Assembly (NCBI RefSeq): GCF_013403565.1
Contig: NZ_CP058627.1
Location: 1,612,001 to 1,676,000, forward strand
Direction: 5' to 3'
DNA from: Chitinibacter bivalviorum
Lineage (GTDB): Bacteria > Pseudomonadota > Gammaproteobacteria > Burkholderiales > Chitinibacteraceae
Length of the DNA: 64,000 nucleotides
Shown here: positions 1-8,567 of the stretch, one piece after another
How positions within the stretch are numbered: the first letter of the stretch is position 1
How the letters are laid out: every line of letters starts with the position of its first letter
The notes under the pieces: model-generated
Databases searched by the model: none
Told to the model about the DNA's origin: nothing
The model's input: the letters and a program-made list of their open reading frames with translations, nothing else
Position numbers and translations under genes: made by a program

Positions 1-11
1 AACTTACCGAT

Positions 12-60
12 GGGTATATGCTCAAAAAGCTTTCACTACATTGATTTCAAAGACATACCC
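12..60. repeat. 49-bp palindromic 3'-end element, copy 1
   Basis: The element begins GGGTATATG and ends ACATACCC, so its ends are inverted repeats, and it is exactly 49 bp long. It lies 2 nt past the stop codon of the minus-strand DUF486 gene. Four more elements of 48-49 bp with the same ends lie just 3' of other genes (2924, 20619, 35590, 47448). Function unknown; a 3'-UTR hairpin or a miniature REP-like element is inferred. Confidence 0.6.
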
Positions 61-62
61 AA

Positions 63-410
63 TCAAGCACGAAACATAAAATACACCGCACCGACCATGC
101 ACAGCGCGGCGTAGACATAGTTCCACTGAAAAGGCTGCTTCATATACAAAACAGCAAAGGGAATAAACACACTCAAGGTAATGACTTCTTGCATGATTTT
201 TAGCTGCGCAAGGCTATATACTTGGTAGCCGATGCGGTTGGCAGGCACTTGCAGCATATATTCAAAGAAGGCAATGCCCCAGCTCATCAAGGCCATCAGA
301 AACCAGGGTTTGGTCGTACCATTTTTCAAATGGGCGTACCACGCGAAAGTCATAAATAAGTTTGAGCAGACCAATAATAGGACGCTAGAGAGCGCCGGTG
401 GTAGGTTCAT
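63..410 (-). CDS. DUF486 (DMT-like) small membrane protein
   Basis: The 115-residue product is almost entirely hydrophobic, with about four membrane segments (roughly residues 5-23, 34-52, 70-88, 95-113). The pattern, including an N-terminal LLLVCSNLFMTFAWY segment and an internal QEVITLSVFIPFAVLYM segment, matches the DUF486 family, which is related to half-size drug/metabolite transporters and usually has about 110-120 residues. The substrate is unknown. The gene is divergent from the downstream TPR gene with 71 bp between the starts. A 49-bp palindromic repeat follows the stop codon. Confidence 0.85.
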   Translation of the reverse strand: MNLPPALSSVLLLVCSNLFMTFAWYAHLKNGTTKPWFLMALMSWGIAFFEYMLQVPANRIGYQVYSLAQLKIMQEVITLSVFIPFAVLYMKQPFQWNYVYAALCMVGAVYFMFRA

Positions 411-481
411 ACAGGCAAATACCCGAATTTTTGCTAGAATCGCGCTAGTTTACCGTGACCACATCCTCACTCGGAATACCC

Positions 482-1594
482 ATGTACGCTTTACGCTCAG
501 TCATTGCTGCCCTGCCACTGCTCTTTTCTATGGCCGCCTACGCCGGTGATAGCGAAGATATCCAGCAGCTCATTCGTGCCAAGCAGTTTCCACAAGCACT
601 CGAGCGCGCCGACAAAGCGTTAAGCAAATCACCCAAAGATGCGCAATTGCGTTTTTTGCGTGGGATTGCATTGAGTGAATTGGGCCGCACAGACGAAGCG
701 ATTAAAGTATTTACTAAATTGTCGGAAGACTATCCGCAATTGCCCGAGCCTTATAATAATTTAGCGGTGCTTTACGCCAATAAAGGCCAGCTCGACAAAT
801 CTCGCGCCGCCTTGCAAATGGCGATTCAAACCAACCCAAGCTACGCGATTGCCCATGAAAATCTGGGTGATTTATATGCGCGCTTGGCGTCACAGGCTTA
901 CGACAAGGCTTTGCAACTTGAAGGCGCTAACTCGCAAGTACAAACCAAGCTCAAACTCGTTGATTCTCTATTTAGCCAGCAAGGAAATCGATCACCGATC
1001 GCTCCTGTTGCCGCGCCAGTTGCGCCAAGCCCAGTAGCGAAGCCTGCGCCAACGACGGCGGTAGTCAGCAAACCCGCGCCAACTGCCACACCAACAGCAG
1101 TGGTCACCGCCAAACCAACGGCGGCACCGAAAGCGACTGCAACGCCAAAACCAACAGCCGCACCGACAACAGCCCCAACAGCCAAGGCGACAGCGGCACC
1201 AACCGCGACGCCGAAAGCCAGCCCAGCACCAAGCGAAGCGCCAAAAACGGATAACGCAGCTCGCCAGCAGGTCATTGCCAGCGTCGAAGGTTGGGCCAGC
1301 GCGTGGAGTCGTCAGAATGTGAATGGCTATATCAATAGCTATTCGAAAAACTTCAAAGCACCAGGCGGCCGTGCGGCATGGAAAAAAGATCGCCAAGCCA
1401 AAATCAGCGCGCCCAAGTCGATTGACGTGAATGTGCGTGACATCAAAGTAGACATGGTGGACGACAATACGGCGAAAGTTCGTTTGCGTCAGGACTACAA
1501 ATCAGATCGACTCTCAACAAGTACGACCAAAACCCTGATTCTAGAAAAATCAGGCGGCCGCTGGCTCATTCGTGAAGAACGAATCGGTGGTTAA
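482..1594 (+). CDS. Exported TPR protein with C-terminal NTF2-like domain
   Basis: The ATG at 482 gives a clean signal peptide (MYALRSVIAALPLLFSMAAYA) that an upstream GTG at 455 would spoil. Residues about 25-150 hold three or four TPR-like helical repeats. Residues about 175-260 are a Pro/Ala/Thr/Lys-rich linker, low in complexity and probably spanning the periplasm. Residues about 265-370 resemble the SnoaL/NTF2-like domain placed after L,D-transpeptidase domains (WASAWSRQNVNGYINSYS). The next gene carries the same kind of domain behind a catalytic YkuD domain, so the two products probably work together at the cell wall. The role is inferred; no enzymatic motif is seen here. Confidence 0.75.
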   Translation: MYALRSVIAALPLLFSMAAYAGDSEDIQQLIRAKQFPQALERADKALSKSPKDAQLRFLRGIALSELGRTDEAIKVFTKLSEDYPQLPEPYNNLAVLYANKGQLDKSRAALQMAIQTNPSYAIAHENLGDLYARLASQAYDKALQLEGANSQVQTKLKLVDSLFSQQGNRSPIAPVAAPVAPSPVAKPAPTTAVVSKPAPTATPTAVVTAKPTAAPKATATPKPTAAPTTAPTAKATAAPTATPKASPAPSEAPKTDNAARQQVIASVEGWASAWSRQNVNGYINSYSKNFKAPGGRAAWKKDRQAKISAPKSIDVNVRDIKVDMVDDNTAKVRLRQDYKSDRLSTSTTKTLILEKSGGRWLIREERIGG

Positions 1595-1634
1595 ACAGAT
1601 GTCTGCACCTAATCGAACGCCAGTGGTCAATTGA

Positions 1635-2912
1635 ATGTTGAGAATCACCCGCCGCACCAAGCGCCTGATCTGCTTGGTGACTTTGCTTTTGCTCGCCCCT
1701 GCGGCTCGACCTCTCTTTGTTGACTCAGGCAACCCCTACTTTACGCTCACACCAGAAAAAGTGGGCACGGCCGCGGTCGGCACGCCTGAAGAGCGCATTC
1801 TGGCGGCACTGGATGCAATACGCGCAGGTAAAATGGCCGACGCGCGTGCCACCGTCGACGCCCTACTCCATGAGCATCCAAATTATCGCTTAGCACATTT
1901 ACTCAGTGCCGATCTGTATGCCATGCGCGCCATGCCGCTCGATACGATTGGCGGCGGCGCAGATGCTGCATTTGCCGAAAAGCTCGCCGATTTGCGCAAA
2001 GAGGCCTTGGTGCGGATGAATTACCGCAATATGCCGACGCCGCCCAACCTGCTTCCGGCCAATATTCTGCGATTTGACGAGCAGCAGAAATTTGCCGTCT
2101 TGGTCGATGCTGAAACATCGCGCCTTTACTTATTTAGCAATGACAATGGCGTACCCAAAATGGTCAAGGATCATTACGTCACCGTCGGCAAGCTCGGGAT
2201 AGGCAAGCAATACGAAGGTGATCAGCGCACGCCGATTGGTGTGTATTTTGTCAACAATCACCTGTCACGCCCAGCGCTCGATAAAACCTATGGTGCATTG
2301 GCTGATTTATATGGAGTGGGCGCTTGGCCGATTTCCTACCCCAATGAGTGGGATAAGAGCAAAAAGAAAACAGGCCACGGCATTTGGCTGCACGGGAGCC
2401 CCGCTGCGACCTACTCGCGCCCGCCACAAGCGTCCAACGGCTGCGTCGTTCTCACCAATGAAGAAATGCTCGATGTCGCGCAGTATTTGGACATTGGCCG
2501 CACCCCTGTCATCGTCACGCCCAAAGTTGAATGGCTGACTCGTGAACAATGGCAAACCCGCCATGAGCAAGCGAGCCAAACCATCACGCAATGGAAAACA
2601 GCGTGGGAATCACTCGATAACGAGCAATATCTTAATTTCTATGGCAATGATTTTGTCAGCGGCGAAGGTCAGAACATTACAAGCTGGCGCACCCAGAAAT
2701 CAGCCGTGAATGCGAGTAAAAAATGGTCCAAAATCGAGCTGACTGAGCTGTCGATCTTTGCCGTCACGGGCGGGGAAAAAACACAAATGGTCGCGACATT
2801 CGTGCAAGATTACCGCAGTAATAATCTCGACAATAAAATGCGCAAACGTCAGTATTGGCATAATGAAGCGGGCAACTGGAAACTAAGCTGGGAAGGCAAT
2901 GCCAGCAACTAA
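1635..2912 (+). CDS. L,D-transpeptidase (YkuD domain) with C-terminal NTF2-like domain
   Basis: The 425-residue protein has an N-terminal signal or anchor segment (residues about 10-26), a helical region, and a YkuD domain at about 150-300. The active-site signature is clear: His253 in IWLHGSP and Cys270 in SNGCVVL. YkuD enzymes form 3-3 cross-links in peptidoglycan or attach proteins to it. The C-terminal part (about 320-425; WKTAWESLDNEQYLNFY) matches the C-terminal domain of the preceding TPR protein, 40 bp upstream. The pair is probably an operon. It resembles the ErfK/YbiS/YnhG group, but the exact cell-wall reaction is not set by sequence. Confidence 0.9.
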   Translation: MLRITRRTKRLICLVTLLLLAPAARPLFVDSGNPYFTLTPEKVGTAAVGTPEERILAALDAIRAGKMADARATVDALLHEHPNYRLAHLLSADLYAMRAMPLDTIGGGADAAFAEKLADLRKEALVRMNYRNMPTPPNLLPANILRFDEQQKFAVLVDAETSRLYLFSNDNGVPKMVKDHYVTVGKLGIGKQYEGDQRTPIGVYFVNNHLSRPALDKTYGALADLYGVGAWPISYPNEWDKSKKKTGHGIWLHGSPAATYSRPPQASNGCVVLTNEEMLDVAQYLDIGRTPVIVTPKVEWLTREQWQTRHEQASQTITQWKTAWESLDNEQYLNFYGNDFVSGEGQNITSWRTQKSAVNASKKWSKIELTELSIFAVTGGEKTQMVATFVQDYRSNNLDNKMRKRQYWHNEAGNWKLSWEGNASN

Positions 2913-2923
2913 TACCCTCCAGA

Positions 2924-2971
2924 CGTATTGGCTCAAACTACTCTATTTTGAAAAATTTCAGACATATACCC
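2924..2971. repeat. 49-bp-type palindromic 3'-end element, copy 2 (degenerate)
   Basis: It ends ACATATACCC like the other copies; the left end is degenerate (ACGTATTGGCTCAAAC against GGGTATATGCTCAAAA in copy 1). It starts 11 nt after the L,D-transpeptidase stop and runs into the terminator. Confidence 0.45.
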
Positions 2972-2974
2972 AAT

Positions 2975-3001
2975 AAAAAACCCGCCGCAGCGGGTTTTTT
3001 T
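2975..3001. terminator. Bidirectional Rho-independent terminator
   Basis: AAAAAACCCGC-cgca-GCGGGTTTTTTT: a 5-bp GC-rich stem extended by A/T pairs, with T runs in both directions. It lies between the convergent L,D-transpeptidase and SDR genes. Confidence 0.9.
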
Positions 3002-3017
3002 ATGCGCTAATTTGCAA

Positions 3018-3758
3018 TTACAAGGTTAAACCACCCGTCACTTCAATGGCCGCACCGTTGATATAGCTAGCGTCATCGGAGGCCAAGAACGCATATACGC
3101 TGGCGATTTCCGAAGGCTGTGCCAGACGTTTCATTGGCACTTTCTCTTCCATGCCTTGCAATACTTTTTCAGGCATGGCTTTAACCATAGGCGTTGCGAC
3201 AAAGCCTGGGCATACCGCGTTGGCGCGAATGCCTTTTTTGCCTAATTCTTTCGCCCAAGTTTTCACAAAACCGATGACGCCAAATTTAGTGGCGGCATAG
3301 TTAGTTTGGCCAAAGTTACCGTATACACCCACCACGGAAGAGGCATTGAGGATCACACCTGAGTTTTGCTCAATCATCGTATCAACCACCGCTTTGGTGC
3401 AGTTGTAAACGCCCTTCAGATTGATATCAATCACTCGATCAAATTGATCATCGGTCATTTTATACAGCTGAGCATCCTGCGTAATGCCTGCGTTATTGAC
3501 CAGAATATCAATGCGACCAAACTGGGCCTTAACCGCATCCACCATGGCAACAATCGATTCTTTATTTGTTACATCCACCACAAAACCAGCTGCCACCGCG
3601 CCAGTTGCCACCAAATCAGCGACAACACGGTCAACACCTGCTTGGTTCACATCACAGACCACCACTTTTGCACCATCAGCAGCAAAGCGAATTGCAGTCG
3701 CTTCACCAATACCACTAGCCGAACCAGTAATGATTGCTACTTTATCTTTGAGTTTCAT
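3018..3758 (-). CDS. SDR oxidoreductase, FabG / acetoacetyl-CoA reductase type
   Basis: A 246-residue classical short-chain dehydrogenase. The cofactor loop TGSASGIG is at residues 11-18, NNAG is near 87-90, and the catalytic Ser (NASSVVG) and Tyr/Lys (YAATK) follow at about 140 and 152-156. Cys-Asp (VVVCDVNQ) after the second strand and overall similarity point to 3-oxoacyl-[ACP] reductase or acetoacetyl-CoA reductase. No fatty-acid or PHB genes lie nearby, so the substrate is not settled. A stand-alone gene, convergent with the L,D-transpeptidase. Confidence 0.85.
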   Translation of the reverse strand: MKLKDKVAIITGSASGIGEATAIRFAADGAKVVVCDVNQAGVDRVVADLVATGAVAAGFVVDVTNKESIVAMVDAVKAQFGRIDILVNNAGITQDAQLYKMTDDQFDRVIDINLKGVYNCTKAVVDTMIEQNSGVILNASSVVGVYGNFGQTNYAATKFGVIGFVKTWAKELGKKGIRANAVCPGFVATPMVKAMPEKVLQGMEEKVPMKRLAQPSEIASVYAFLASDDASYINGAAIEVTGGLTL

Positions 3759-3871
3759 GGTATTCCCCTAGACAAGAAAAAGCTGAACCCAAGTTGGGCA
3801 TCCCAGTAAGAGAATAGGCTCTTTGCTGCATTGCAGCAACTTTATTAGTACATATTCACTGACAATAGTTA

Positions 3872-3909
3872 CAAAAAAGCCAATCGGATAGTAGGCTATC
3901 GGATTGGCT
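3872..3909 (-). terminator. Rho-independent terminator of the DUF3579 gene
   Basis: Read on the minus strand: a 13-bp stem with one mismatch (AGCCAATCCGATA against TATCCGATTGGCT) followed by TTTTTTG. It lies 22 nt after the DUF3579 stop codon. Confidence 0.85.
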
Positions 3910-3931
3910 AGATTGGCAGGGGTGAATTCGC

Positions 3932-4231
3932 TTAGCGCTGCACGCCCTGAATCAGTGAACGGCAATCAACAACTTGCAAATCGTTATCACGCGCAAAAGT
4001 CATAATGAATTCAAATACCCGGGGATCGATCTTTTCCAGTTGCTTGTCGACCGCCACACAGCGCACATTGTTATGCACCATCGGGCGTACATAGGGCGCA
4101 TAAGAGAGTTTTTGATCGACGCCAAAAGTGGAAAGAATGCCAGACAGACGCTCCGCCCAGTCACTAGGGCGAAATTCACGTCCAGAACTCGTAATGCCCT
4201 GAATGATAATTTCGTATGGATTGCAGATCAT
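3932..4231 (-). CDS. DUF3579 family protein
   Basis: Starting at the ATG at 4231, the 99-residue product (MICNPYEIIIQGITSSG at its start) matches DUF3579 along its length, including FRPSDWAERL and the Tyr-Ala-Pro-x-Val-x-Pro segment. The open frame extends to 4357, but the extra N-terminal residues do not look like the family. DUF3579 proteins are typical of betaproteobacteria and often sit beside arginine biosynthesis genes, as here: argF is divergent and begins 244 bp away. The function is unknown. No good ribosome site precedes this ATG, so the start is only probable. Confidence 0.8.
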   Translation of the reverse strand: MICNPYEIIIQGITSSGREFRPSDWAERLSGILSTFGVDQKLSYAPYVRPMVHNNVRCVAVDKQLEKIDPRVFEFIMTFARDNDLQVVDCRSLIQGVQR

Positions 4232-4437
4232 AAGCGGGTGCCAAGCGTAAATAATGAATACGGCGACCAGTACGCGATCACCAATATGGGCGATTATAGC
4301 ATTGAGCAGGCACTTGCCGCGCACAAATGTAGCGCCGCTTGACTTAGTACAAGTCACTATTGCGATTTAAGGCAGAATGAACAGCACTTGCCAGAAATGG
4401 GTAAAACACTGAATAATGTTCGTTTTTTCAGCCATTT

Positions 4438-4462
4438 GAGCCACGTATATAAAATACGGCTC
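4438..4462 (+). promoter_or_regulatory. Hairpin in the argF leader
   Basis: GAGC-CAC-GTAT at 4438-4448 can pair with ATAC-GGCTC at 4454-4462 with a 2-nt bulge, 13 nt before the argF ATG. It may affect ribosome access. No known riboswitch or clear ArgR box is recognised. Confidence 0.3.
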
Positions 4463-4475
4463 GGGACCCAATCCG

Positions 4476-5390
4476 ATGCGCCATTATTTGAAGTTCAGCG
4501 ATTTCACCCTAGAAGAATACCAATACCTGTTCGAACGTGCGGCCAAGCTCAAAGCACGCTTGCGATCTGGCCAACTGTATCAGCCTTTGCCTGGCAAAGT
4601 GCTGGGTATGATTTTTGAAAAATCGTCGACCCGAACTCGCGTTTCGTTTGAAGCTGGTATGTTCCAGCTCGGCGGCCACGCCATGTTCCTTCAATCTAAA
4701 GACACCCAATTGGGTCGTGGTGAACCGATCGAAGACGTTGCCAAAGTCATCAGCCGCATGGTTGATATTGTCATGGTGCGCACTTACGAGCAGTCGATTA
4801 TCGAGCGCTTTGCCGATAACTCCTTGGTGCCCGTCATCAATGGCCTGACCAATGAATACCACCCTTGCCAGATCATGGCCGACATCTTTACCTATATCGA
4901 GCGTTTTGGCTCTATCGAAGGTAAAACCGTCTGCTGGATTGGCGACTCAAACAATGTTTCGCGCACGTGGCTGCAAGCAGCAAAAACCTTTAATTTCAAG
5001 CTCAATCTGGCCTGCCCTGCTGGCTATGAAATGACGGTATTGGATGGTGAAACCTACAGCAGTGATAACTTCGAAACCTTCCGCGATATTTACCAAGCAG
5101 CACGCGATGCCGATATCGTAACGACGGACGTTTGCACCTCGATGGGTTATGAGCGCGAAACACTGCAACGCAAGAAAGACTTCTTAAATTACAAAGTTTC
5201 TGAAAAAGTCATGTTGCAAGCCAAAGCCAATGCCCTATTTATGCATTGCTTGCCTGCGCACCGTGGCGAAGAAGTCGATCCAGAAGTAATCGATGGCCCA
5301 CAATCAGTGGTCTGGGAAGAAGCAGAAAATCGTATGCATGTGCAAAAAGCCGTCATCGAATTCTTGCTGCTTGGCCGCATTGACGATTAA
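4476..5390 (+). CDS. argF: Ornithine carbamoyltransferase
   Basis: A 304-residue transcarbamoylase that makes citrulline from ornithine and carbamoyl phosphate in arginine synthesis. The carbamoyl-phosphate loop STRTR is at residues 51-55, the ornithine-loop motif HCLPAHRG is at 257-264, and the Tyr-His-Pro-Cys-Gln segment is near 128. HCLPAHRG separates it from aspartate carbamoyltransferase. The length is typical. A LeuE-type exporter and argG follow on the same strand, so arginine genes are grouped here. Confidence 0.97.
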   Translation: MRHYLKFSDFTLEEYQYLFERAAKLKARLRSGQLYQPLPGKVLGMIFEKSSTRTRVSFEAGMFQLGGHAMFLQSKDTQLGRGEPIEDVAKVISRMVDIVMVRTYEQSIIERFADNSLVPVINGLTNEYHPCQIMADIFTYIERFGSIEGKTVCWIGDSNNVSRTWLQAAKTFNFKLNLACPAGYEMTVLDGETYSSDNFETFRDIYQAARDADIVTTDVCTSMGYERETLQRKKDFLNYKVSEKVMLQAKANALFMHCLPAHRGEEVDPEVIDGPQSVVWEEAENRMHVQKAVIEFLLLGRIDD

Positions 5391-5405
5391 TCCAGTGTAC
5401 ACCGC

Positions 5406-6026
5406 ATGTTTGGCATAACTGATCTTTGGGCGTATTTACTGGGCACGGTGCTGATTATTTTGGCACCTGGCCCCAACTCGCTCTTTGCGCTGACCACGGC
5501 CGCGACTCGCGGCCGGAAAGCCGGTTTTGCCGCAGCAGCAGGAATTGTGGTGGGTGATTTTATCTTGATGCTGGCGGCCGTGTTGGGTGTTGCATCTTTG
5601 ATGAAAACCCATCCAGTCGCTTTTGATGCAGTCCGCTATCTGGGTGCGGGGTATTTACTCTGGATCGGTGTAAAGGCTTTATTTGCACGCAATACCCCCA
5701 AGGCCACCACGGAAGTTGCGAAAGGCAACCCTGCCCATGCATTCCGTTCGGCGCTGGGGATTTCACTGATTAATGTGAAAGCCATTTTGTTTTTTATGGC
5801 CTTTTTTCCGCAATTTGTCGACCCGAGCTACCCGCATGTTTGGCACAGCTTTGCTGCGCTGGGTTTGATCGTACAAATTGTCAGTATCAGCTATTTAACG
5901 ACGCTGATTTTGGCGGGCAGCGCACTCTCGCGCCGCCTCGCTGGCGTCACTTGGTTGAAAACAATATTGAATAAACTGATCGGGACGCTATTTGTGAGCT
6001 TTGGCTTACGATTAGCACTGGACTAA
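5406..6026 (+). CDS. LysE/RhtB family exporter, LeuE-like
   Basis: The 206-residue protein has about six membrane segments and the family signature near its N terminus (LAPGPNSLFALTTAATRG). The start MFGITDLWAYLLGT, the VGDFILM segment and the RYLGAGYLLWIG segment resemble E. coli LeuE (leucine efflux) more than LysE. The gene begins 15 nt after argF and lies between argF and argG, so export of an arginine-related amino acid is possible but not shown. Confidence 0.85.
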   Translation: MFGITDLWAYLLGTVLIILAPGPNSLFALTTAATRGRKAGFAAAAGIVVGDFILMLAAVLGVASLMKTHPVAFDAVRYLGAGYLLWIGVKALFARNTPKATTEVAKGNPAHAFRSALGISLINVKAILFFMAFFPQFVDPSYPHVWHSFAALGLIVQIVSISYLTTLILAGSALSRRLAGVTWLKTILNKLIGTLFVSFGLRLALD

Positions 6027-6073
6027 TCGACGAACAACTATCGACTAGTCACGCTCGACATATCCTAGTAATT

Positions 6074-6085
6074 GATTACGTAATC
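6074..6085. promoter_or_regulatory. Perfect 12-bp palindrome upstream of argG
   Basis: GATTACGTAATC ends 10 nt before the argG ATG and abuts the ribosome site (CGAGGA). Its place suits an operator, but the binding protein is unknown and it is not a clear ArgR box. Confidence 0.3.
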
Positions 6086-6095
6086 GAGGATCTTT

Positions 6096-7316
6096 ATGTC
6101 TGATGTAAAAAAAGTAGTTCTGGCTTATTCCGGTGGTTTAGATACTTCCGTAATTCTGAAATGGTTGCAAGACACTTACCAATGTGAAGTAGTGACCTTC
6201 ACTGCCGACTTGGGCCAAGGTGAAGAGCTGGAGCCAGCACGCCAAAAAGCGCTGAAATTTGGCATCAAACCAGAAAACATTTACATCGACGACCTGCGTG
6301 AAGAGTTCGTGCGCGATTTCGTATTCCCAATGTTCCGCGCCAATACCGTCTACGAAGGCGAATACCTGCTCGGCACATCAATTGCTCGTCCATTGATCGC
6401 GAAACGCTTGATCGACATCGCACGTGAAACGGGTGCCGACACGATCAGCCACGGTGCAACGGGTAAAGGTAACGACCAAGTTCGTTTCGAATTGGGCGCT
6501 TATGCCTTGATGCCAGAAGTTAAAGTGATCGCGCCATGGCGCGAATGGGATCTGCTGAGCCGCGAAAAACTGATGGCGTACGCTGAAGCCAACGGTATTG
6601 AAGTGGACATGAAGCACAAAAATGGTGGCGCACCGTACTCGATGGATGCCAACCTGCTGCACATCTCTTACGAAGGTCGCCACCTTGAAAACCCATCTGC
6701 TGAAGCTGAAGAAAGCATGTGGCGCTGGACGGTGAGCCCAGAGCAAGCACCTGACGCCCCAGAATATCTCGACGTTGAGTTTGAAAAAGGCGACATCGTG
6801 GCGCTCAATGGCGTTCGTTTGTCACCAGCTCAAGTGTTGACTCAATTGAACCAATTAGGCGGCAAACACGGCATTGGCCGCTTGGATCTGGTTGAAAACC
6901 GTTATGTCGGCATGAAATCACGCGGCTGCTACGAAACCCCGGGCGGCACGATTATTCTGAAAGCGCACCGCGCCATCGAATCAATCACCCTCGACCGCGA
7001 AGTAGCGCACTTGAAAGACGATTTGATGCCACGCTACGCCAGCATGATTTACAACGGCTACTGGTGGGCGCCTGAGCGTAAAGTATTGCAGACACTGATC
7101 GACGAAACGCAAAAAACCGTGAATGGCTGGGTACGTCTGAAGCTGTACAAAGGCAATGTCATCGTTGTGAGCCGTGACTCGAAAACGAATTCATTGTTCG
7201 ATATGAATATCGCCACATTTGATGATGACGGCGGCGCATACAACCAAGTTGATGCGGGCGGCTTTATCAAACTGAACGCATTGCGCATGCGCATTGCGGG
7301 TCGTTTGAATAAGTAA
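6096..7316 (+). CDS. argG: Argininosuccinate synthase
   Basis: A 406-residue enzyme joining citrulline and aspartate with ATP. The N-terminal PP-loop AYSGGLDTS (residues 10-18) binds ATP, and [15 protein letters not shown] near 114-128 is the citrulline/aspartate segment of the type 1 (short) form. The ribosome site GAGGA lies 7 nt before the ATG. It follows argF and the exporter in pathway order, with 69 bp of intergenic DNA carrying a palindrome. Confidence 0.98.
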   Translation: MSDVKKVVLAYSGGLDTSVILKWLQDTYQCEVVTFTADLGQGEELEPARQKALKFGIKPENIYIDDLREEFVRDFVFPMFRANTVYEGEYLLGTSIARPLIAKRLIDIARETGADTISHGATGKGNDQVRFELGAYALMPEVKVIAPWREWDLLSREKLMAYAEANGIEVDMKHKNGGAPYSMDANLLHISYEGRHLENPSAEAEESMWRWTVSPEQAPDAPEYLDVEFEKGDIVALNGVRLSPAQVLTQLNQLGGKHGIGRLDLVENRYVGMKSRGCYETPGGTIILKAHRAIESITLDREVAHLKDDLMPRYASMIYNGYWWAPERKVLQTLIDETQKTVNGWVRLKLYKGNVIVVSRDSKTNSLFDMNIATFDDDGGAYNQVDAGGFIKLNALRMRIAGRLNK

Positions 7317-7360
7317 TTGTGTATTAACACTGGCTCAAGCTCACCAGCTTGAGCCGCTAA

Positions 7361-7594
7361 TTGATAAGCGATATGTTAGAAGCCTTTATTAATATGGATG
7401 AAGAGACGTTTACCACGCTCTCGACCAGTATTTTATGTACCGGCCTTATTCTGTATATGGGCTTTATTATCTACAACCTCGCCAAAGAATCTAAAGCGGG
7501 TAAATATGGCACCTTAGTGCTTTTTTTTACTTTAGGCTTTGGCATGGTTGGATTTATCGCCAAAACGATTTTGACCGAAGTTCTACAAAAATAG
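7361..7594 (+). CDS. DUF2788 small membrane protein
   Basis: The 77-residue protein has two membrane helices (about 25-42 and 50-70) joined by a short basic loop (KESKAGKYGT). This Lys-Ala-Gly-Lys loop between two helices is characteristic of DUF2788, a betaproteobacterial/gammaproteobacterial family of unknown role. Internal ATGs at 7373 and 7394 are possible starts. ppnP begins 12 nt downstream, so the two are probably cotranscribed. Confidence 0.75.
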   Translation: MISDMLEAFINMDEETFTTLSTSILCTGLILYMGFIIYNLAKESKAGKYGTLVLFFTLGFGMVGFIAKTILTEVLQK

Positions 7595-7606
7595 GATATT
7601 GACCTG

Positions 7607-7918
7607 ATGAGCCAATTTAATAATGTTTCGGTACTGAAACAAGGTAATGTTTATTTTGACGGTAAATGTGTGAGCCACACCGTTGTGTTTGCTGATGGCA
7701 CAAAAAAAACCGTTGGTGTTATTTTGCCTTCTACGCTGACTTTCAACACTGGTGCACCAGAAATCATGGAAGTGGTTGCCGGGGTATGTCGCGTTAAACT
7801 GGCTGGTGAAAGCACTGCAACCGAATACGGTGCAGGTGTATCTTTCAACGTACCCGGCAATTCTAGCTTTGAAATTGAAACCGTAGAAACATTGCACTAC
7901 GTTTGCCATTTCGGCTAA
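7607..7918 (+). CDS. ppnP: Pyrimidine/purine nucleoside phosphorylase PpnP (DUF1255)
   Basis: A 103-residue single-domain cupin. The start [23 protein letters not shown], the central [20 protein letters not shown] and the end segment [11 protein letters not shown] match the YaiE/PpnP family, which phosphorolyses several nucleosides to base and pentose 1-phosphate. Length and motifs are complete. A hairpin terminator follows. Confidence 0.93.
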   Translation: MSQFNNVSVLKQGNVYFDGKCVSHTVVFADGTKKTVGVILPSTLTFNTGAPEIMEVVAGVCRVKLAGESTATEYGAGVSFNVPGNSSFEIETVETLHYVCHFG

Positions 7919-7948
7919 TTCACAAGCAAAATTGAATTTATTTTAAAA

Positions 7949-7976
7949 GGCAGCGATAGTTTATCGCCTGCCTTTT
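7949..7976 (+). terminator. Rho-independent terminator after ppnP
   Basis: GGCAGCGATA-gttt-ATCGCCTGCC followed by TTTTTG; the stem has a small bulge. Confidence 0.85.
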
Positions 7977-8006
7977 TGTCTTTTATTATCCAGCGAGGAG
8001 TTAAGC

Positions 8007-8498
8007 ATGCCTTCCTTTGACATCACTTCAGAAACAGATATGGTTGCATTGAAAAATGCCATCGACATCGCTGAACGCACCATCGTTAATCGCTACGACT
8101 TTAAAGGCACCAGCGCCAAAGTTGAACTCAATGAAAAAGATAAACTGATCACCATTCATGGCGATTCAGAGTTTCAACTCGACCAGATTAAAGACATTGT
8201 TTTTCCTGCGCTGGAGAAAAAAGAGCCCGATAGTAGCAAGCGCTTAGAGCAAGGCGATGTGCAAAAAGTCTCTGGCAATAAAGCCAAGCAAGTCTTAACC
8301 ATCAAAGATGGTATTGATCGCGAATTAGCCGCCAAGATTATTAAAGAGATTAAAGATTCAAAACTGAAAGTTCAAAGTGCGATTCAAGGTGAAGAACTGA
8401 GAATTTCAGGAAAGGATAGAGACATACTGCAGCAAGTCATTGCTTTGGTGCGTTCAAAAATTGATTTTCCGTTGCAATTCCAGAACTTTCGCGACTAA
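8007..8498 (+). CDS. YajQ family nucleotide-binding protein
   Basis: The 163-residue sequence matches the YajQ family from end to end: MPSFDITSE at the start, NRYDFKGTSA near 32-41, and IDFPLQFQNFRD at the end. It has two ferredoxin-like domains. Members bind nucleic acids or nucleotides, and some bind cyclic di-GMP and alter transcription. A strong ribosome site (GAGGAG) lies 7 nt before the ATG. The next gene encodes a diguanylate cyclase and a PilZ protein is encoded at 52.4 kb, so a cyclic-di-GMP role would fit, though this is inference. Confidence 0.93.
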   Translation: MPSFDITSETDMVALKNAIDIAERTIVNRYDFKGTSAKVELNEKDKLITIHGDSEFQLDQIKDIVFPALEKKEPDSSKRLEQGDVQKVSGNKAKQVLTIKDGIDRELAAKIIKEIKDSKLKVQSAIQGEELRISGKDRDILQQVIALVRSKIDFPLQFQNFRD

Positions 8499-8567
8499 TC
8501 TTCGGTGCAATTGGTGGCAAACAGCTACTATATACATTAGTAAAAGCTGCTAATCCATGTAAAAACC

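Noticed and set aside
898..1396. Two minus-strand frames rich in Ala/Gly/Val and Arg/Trp/Cys
   Set aside because: They are antisense shadows of the Pro/Ala/Thr-rich linker of the TPR protein.
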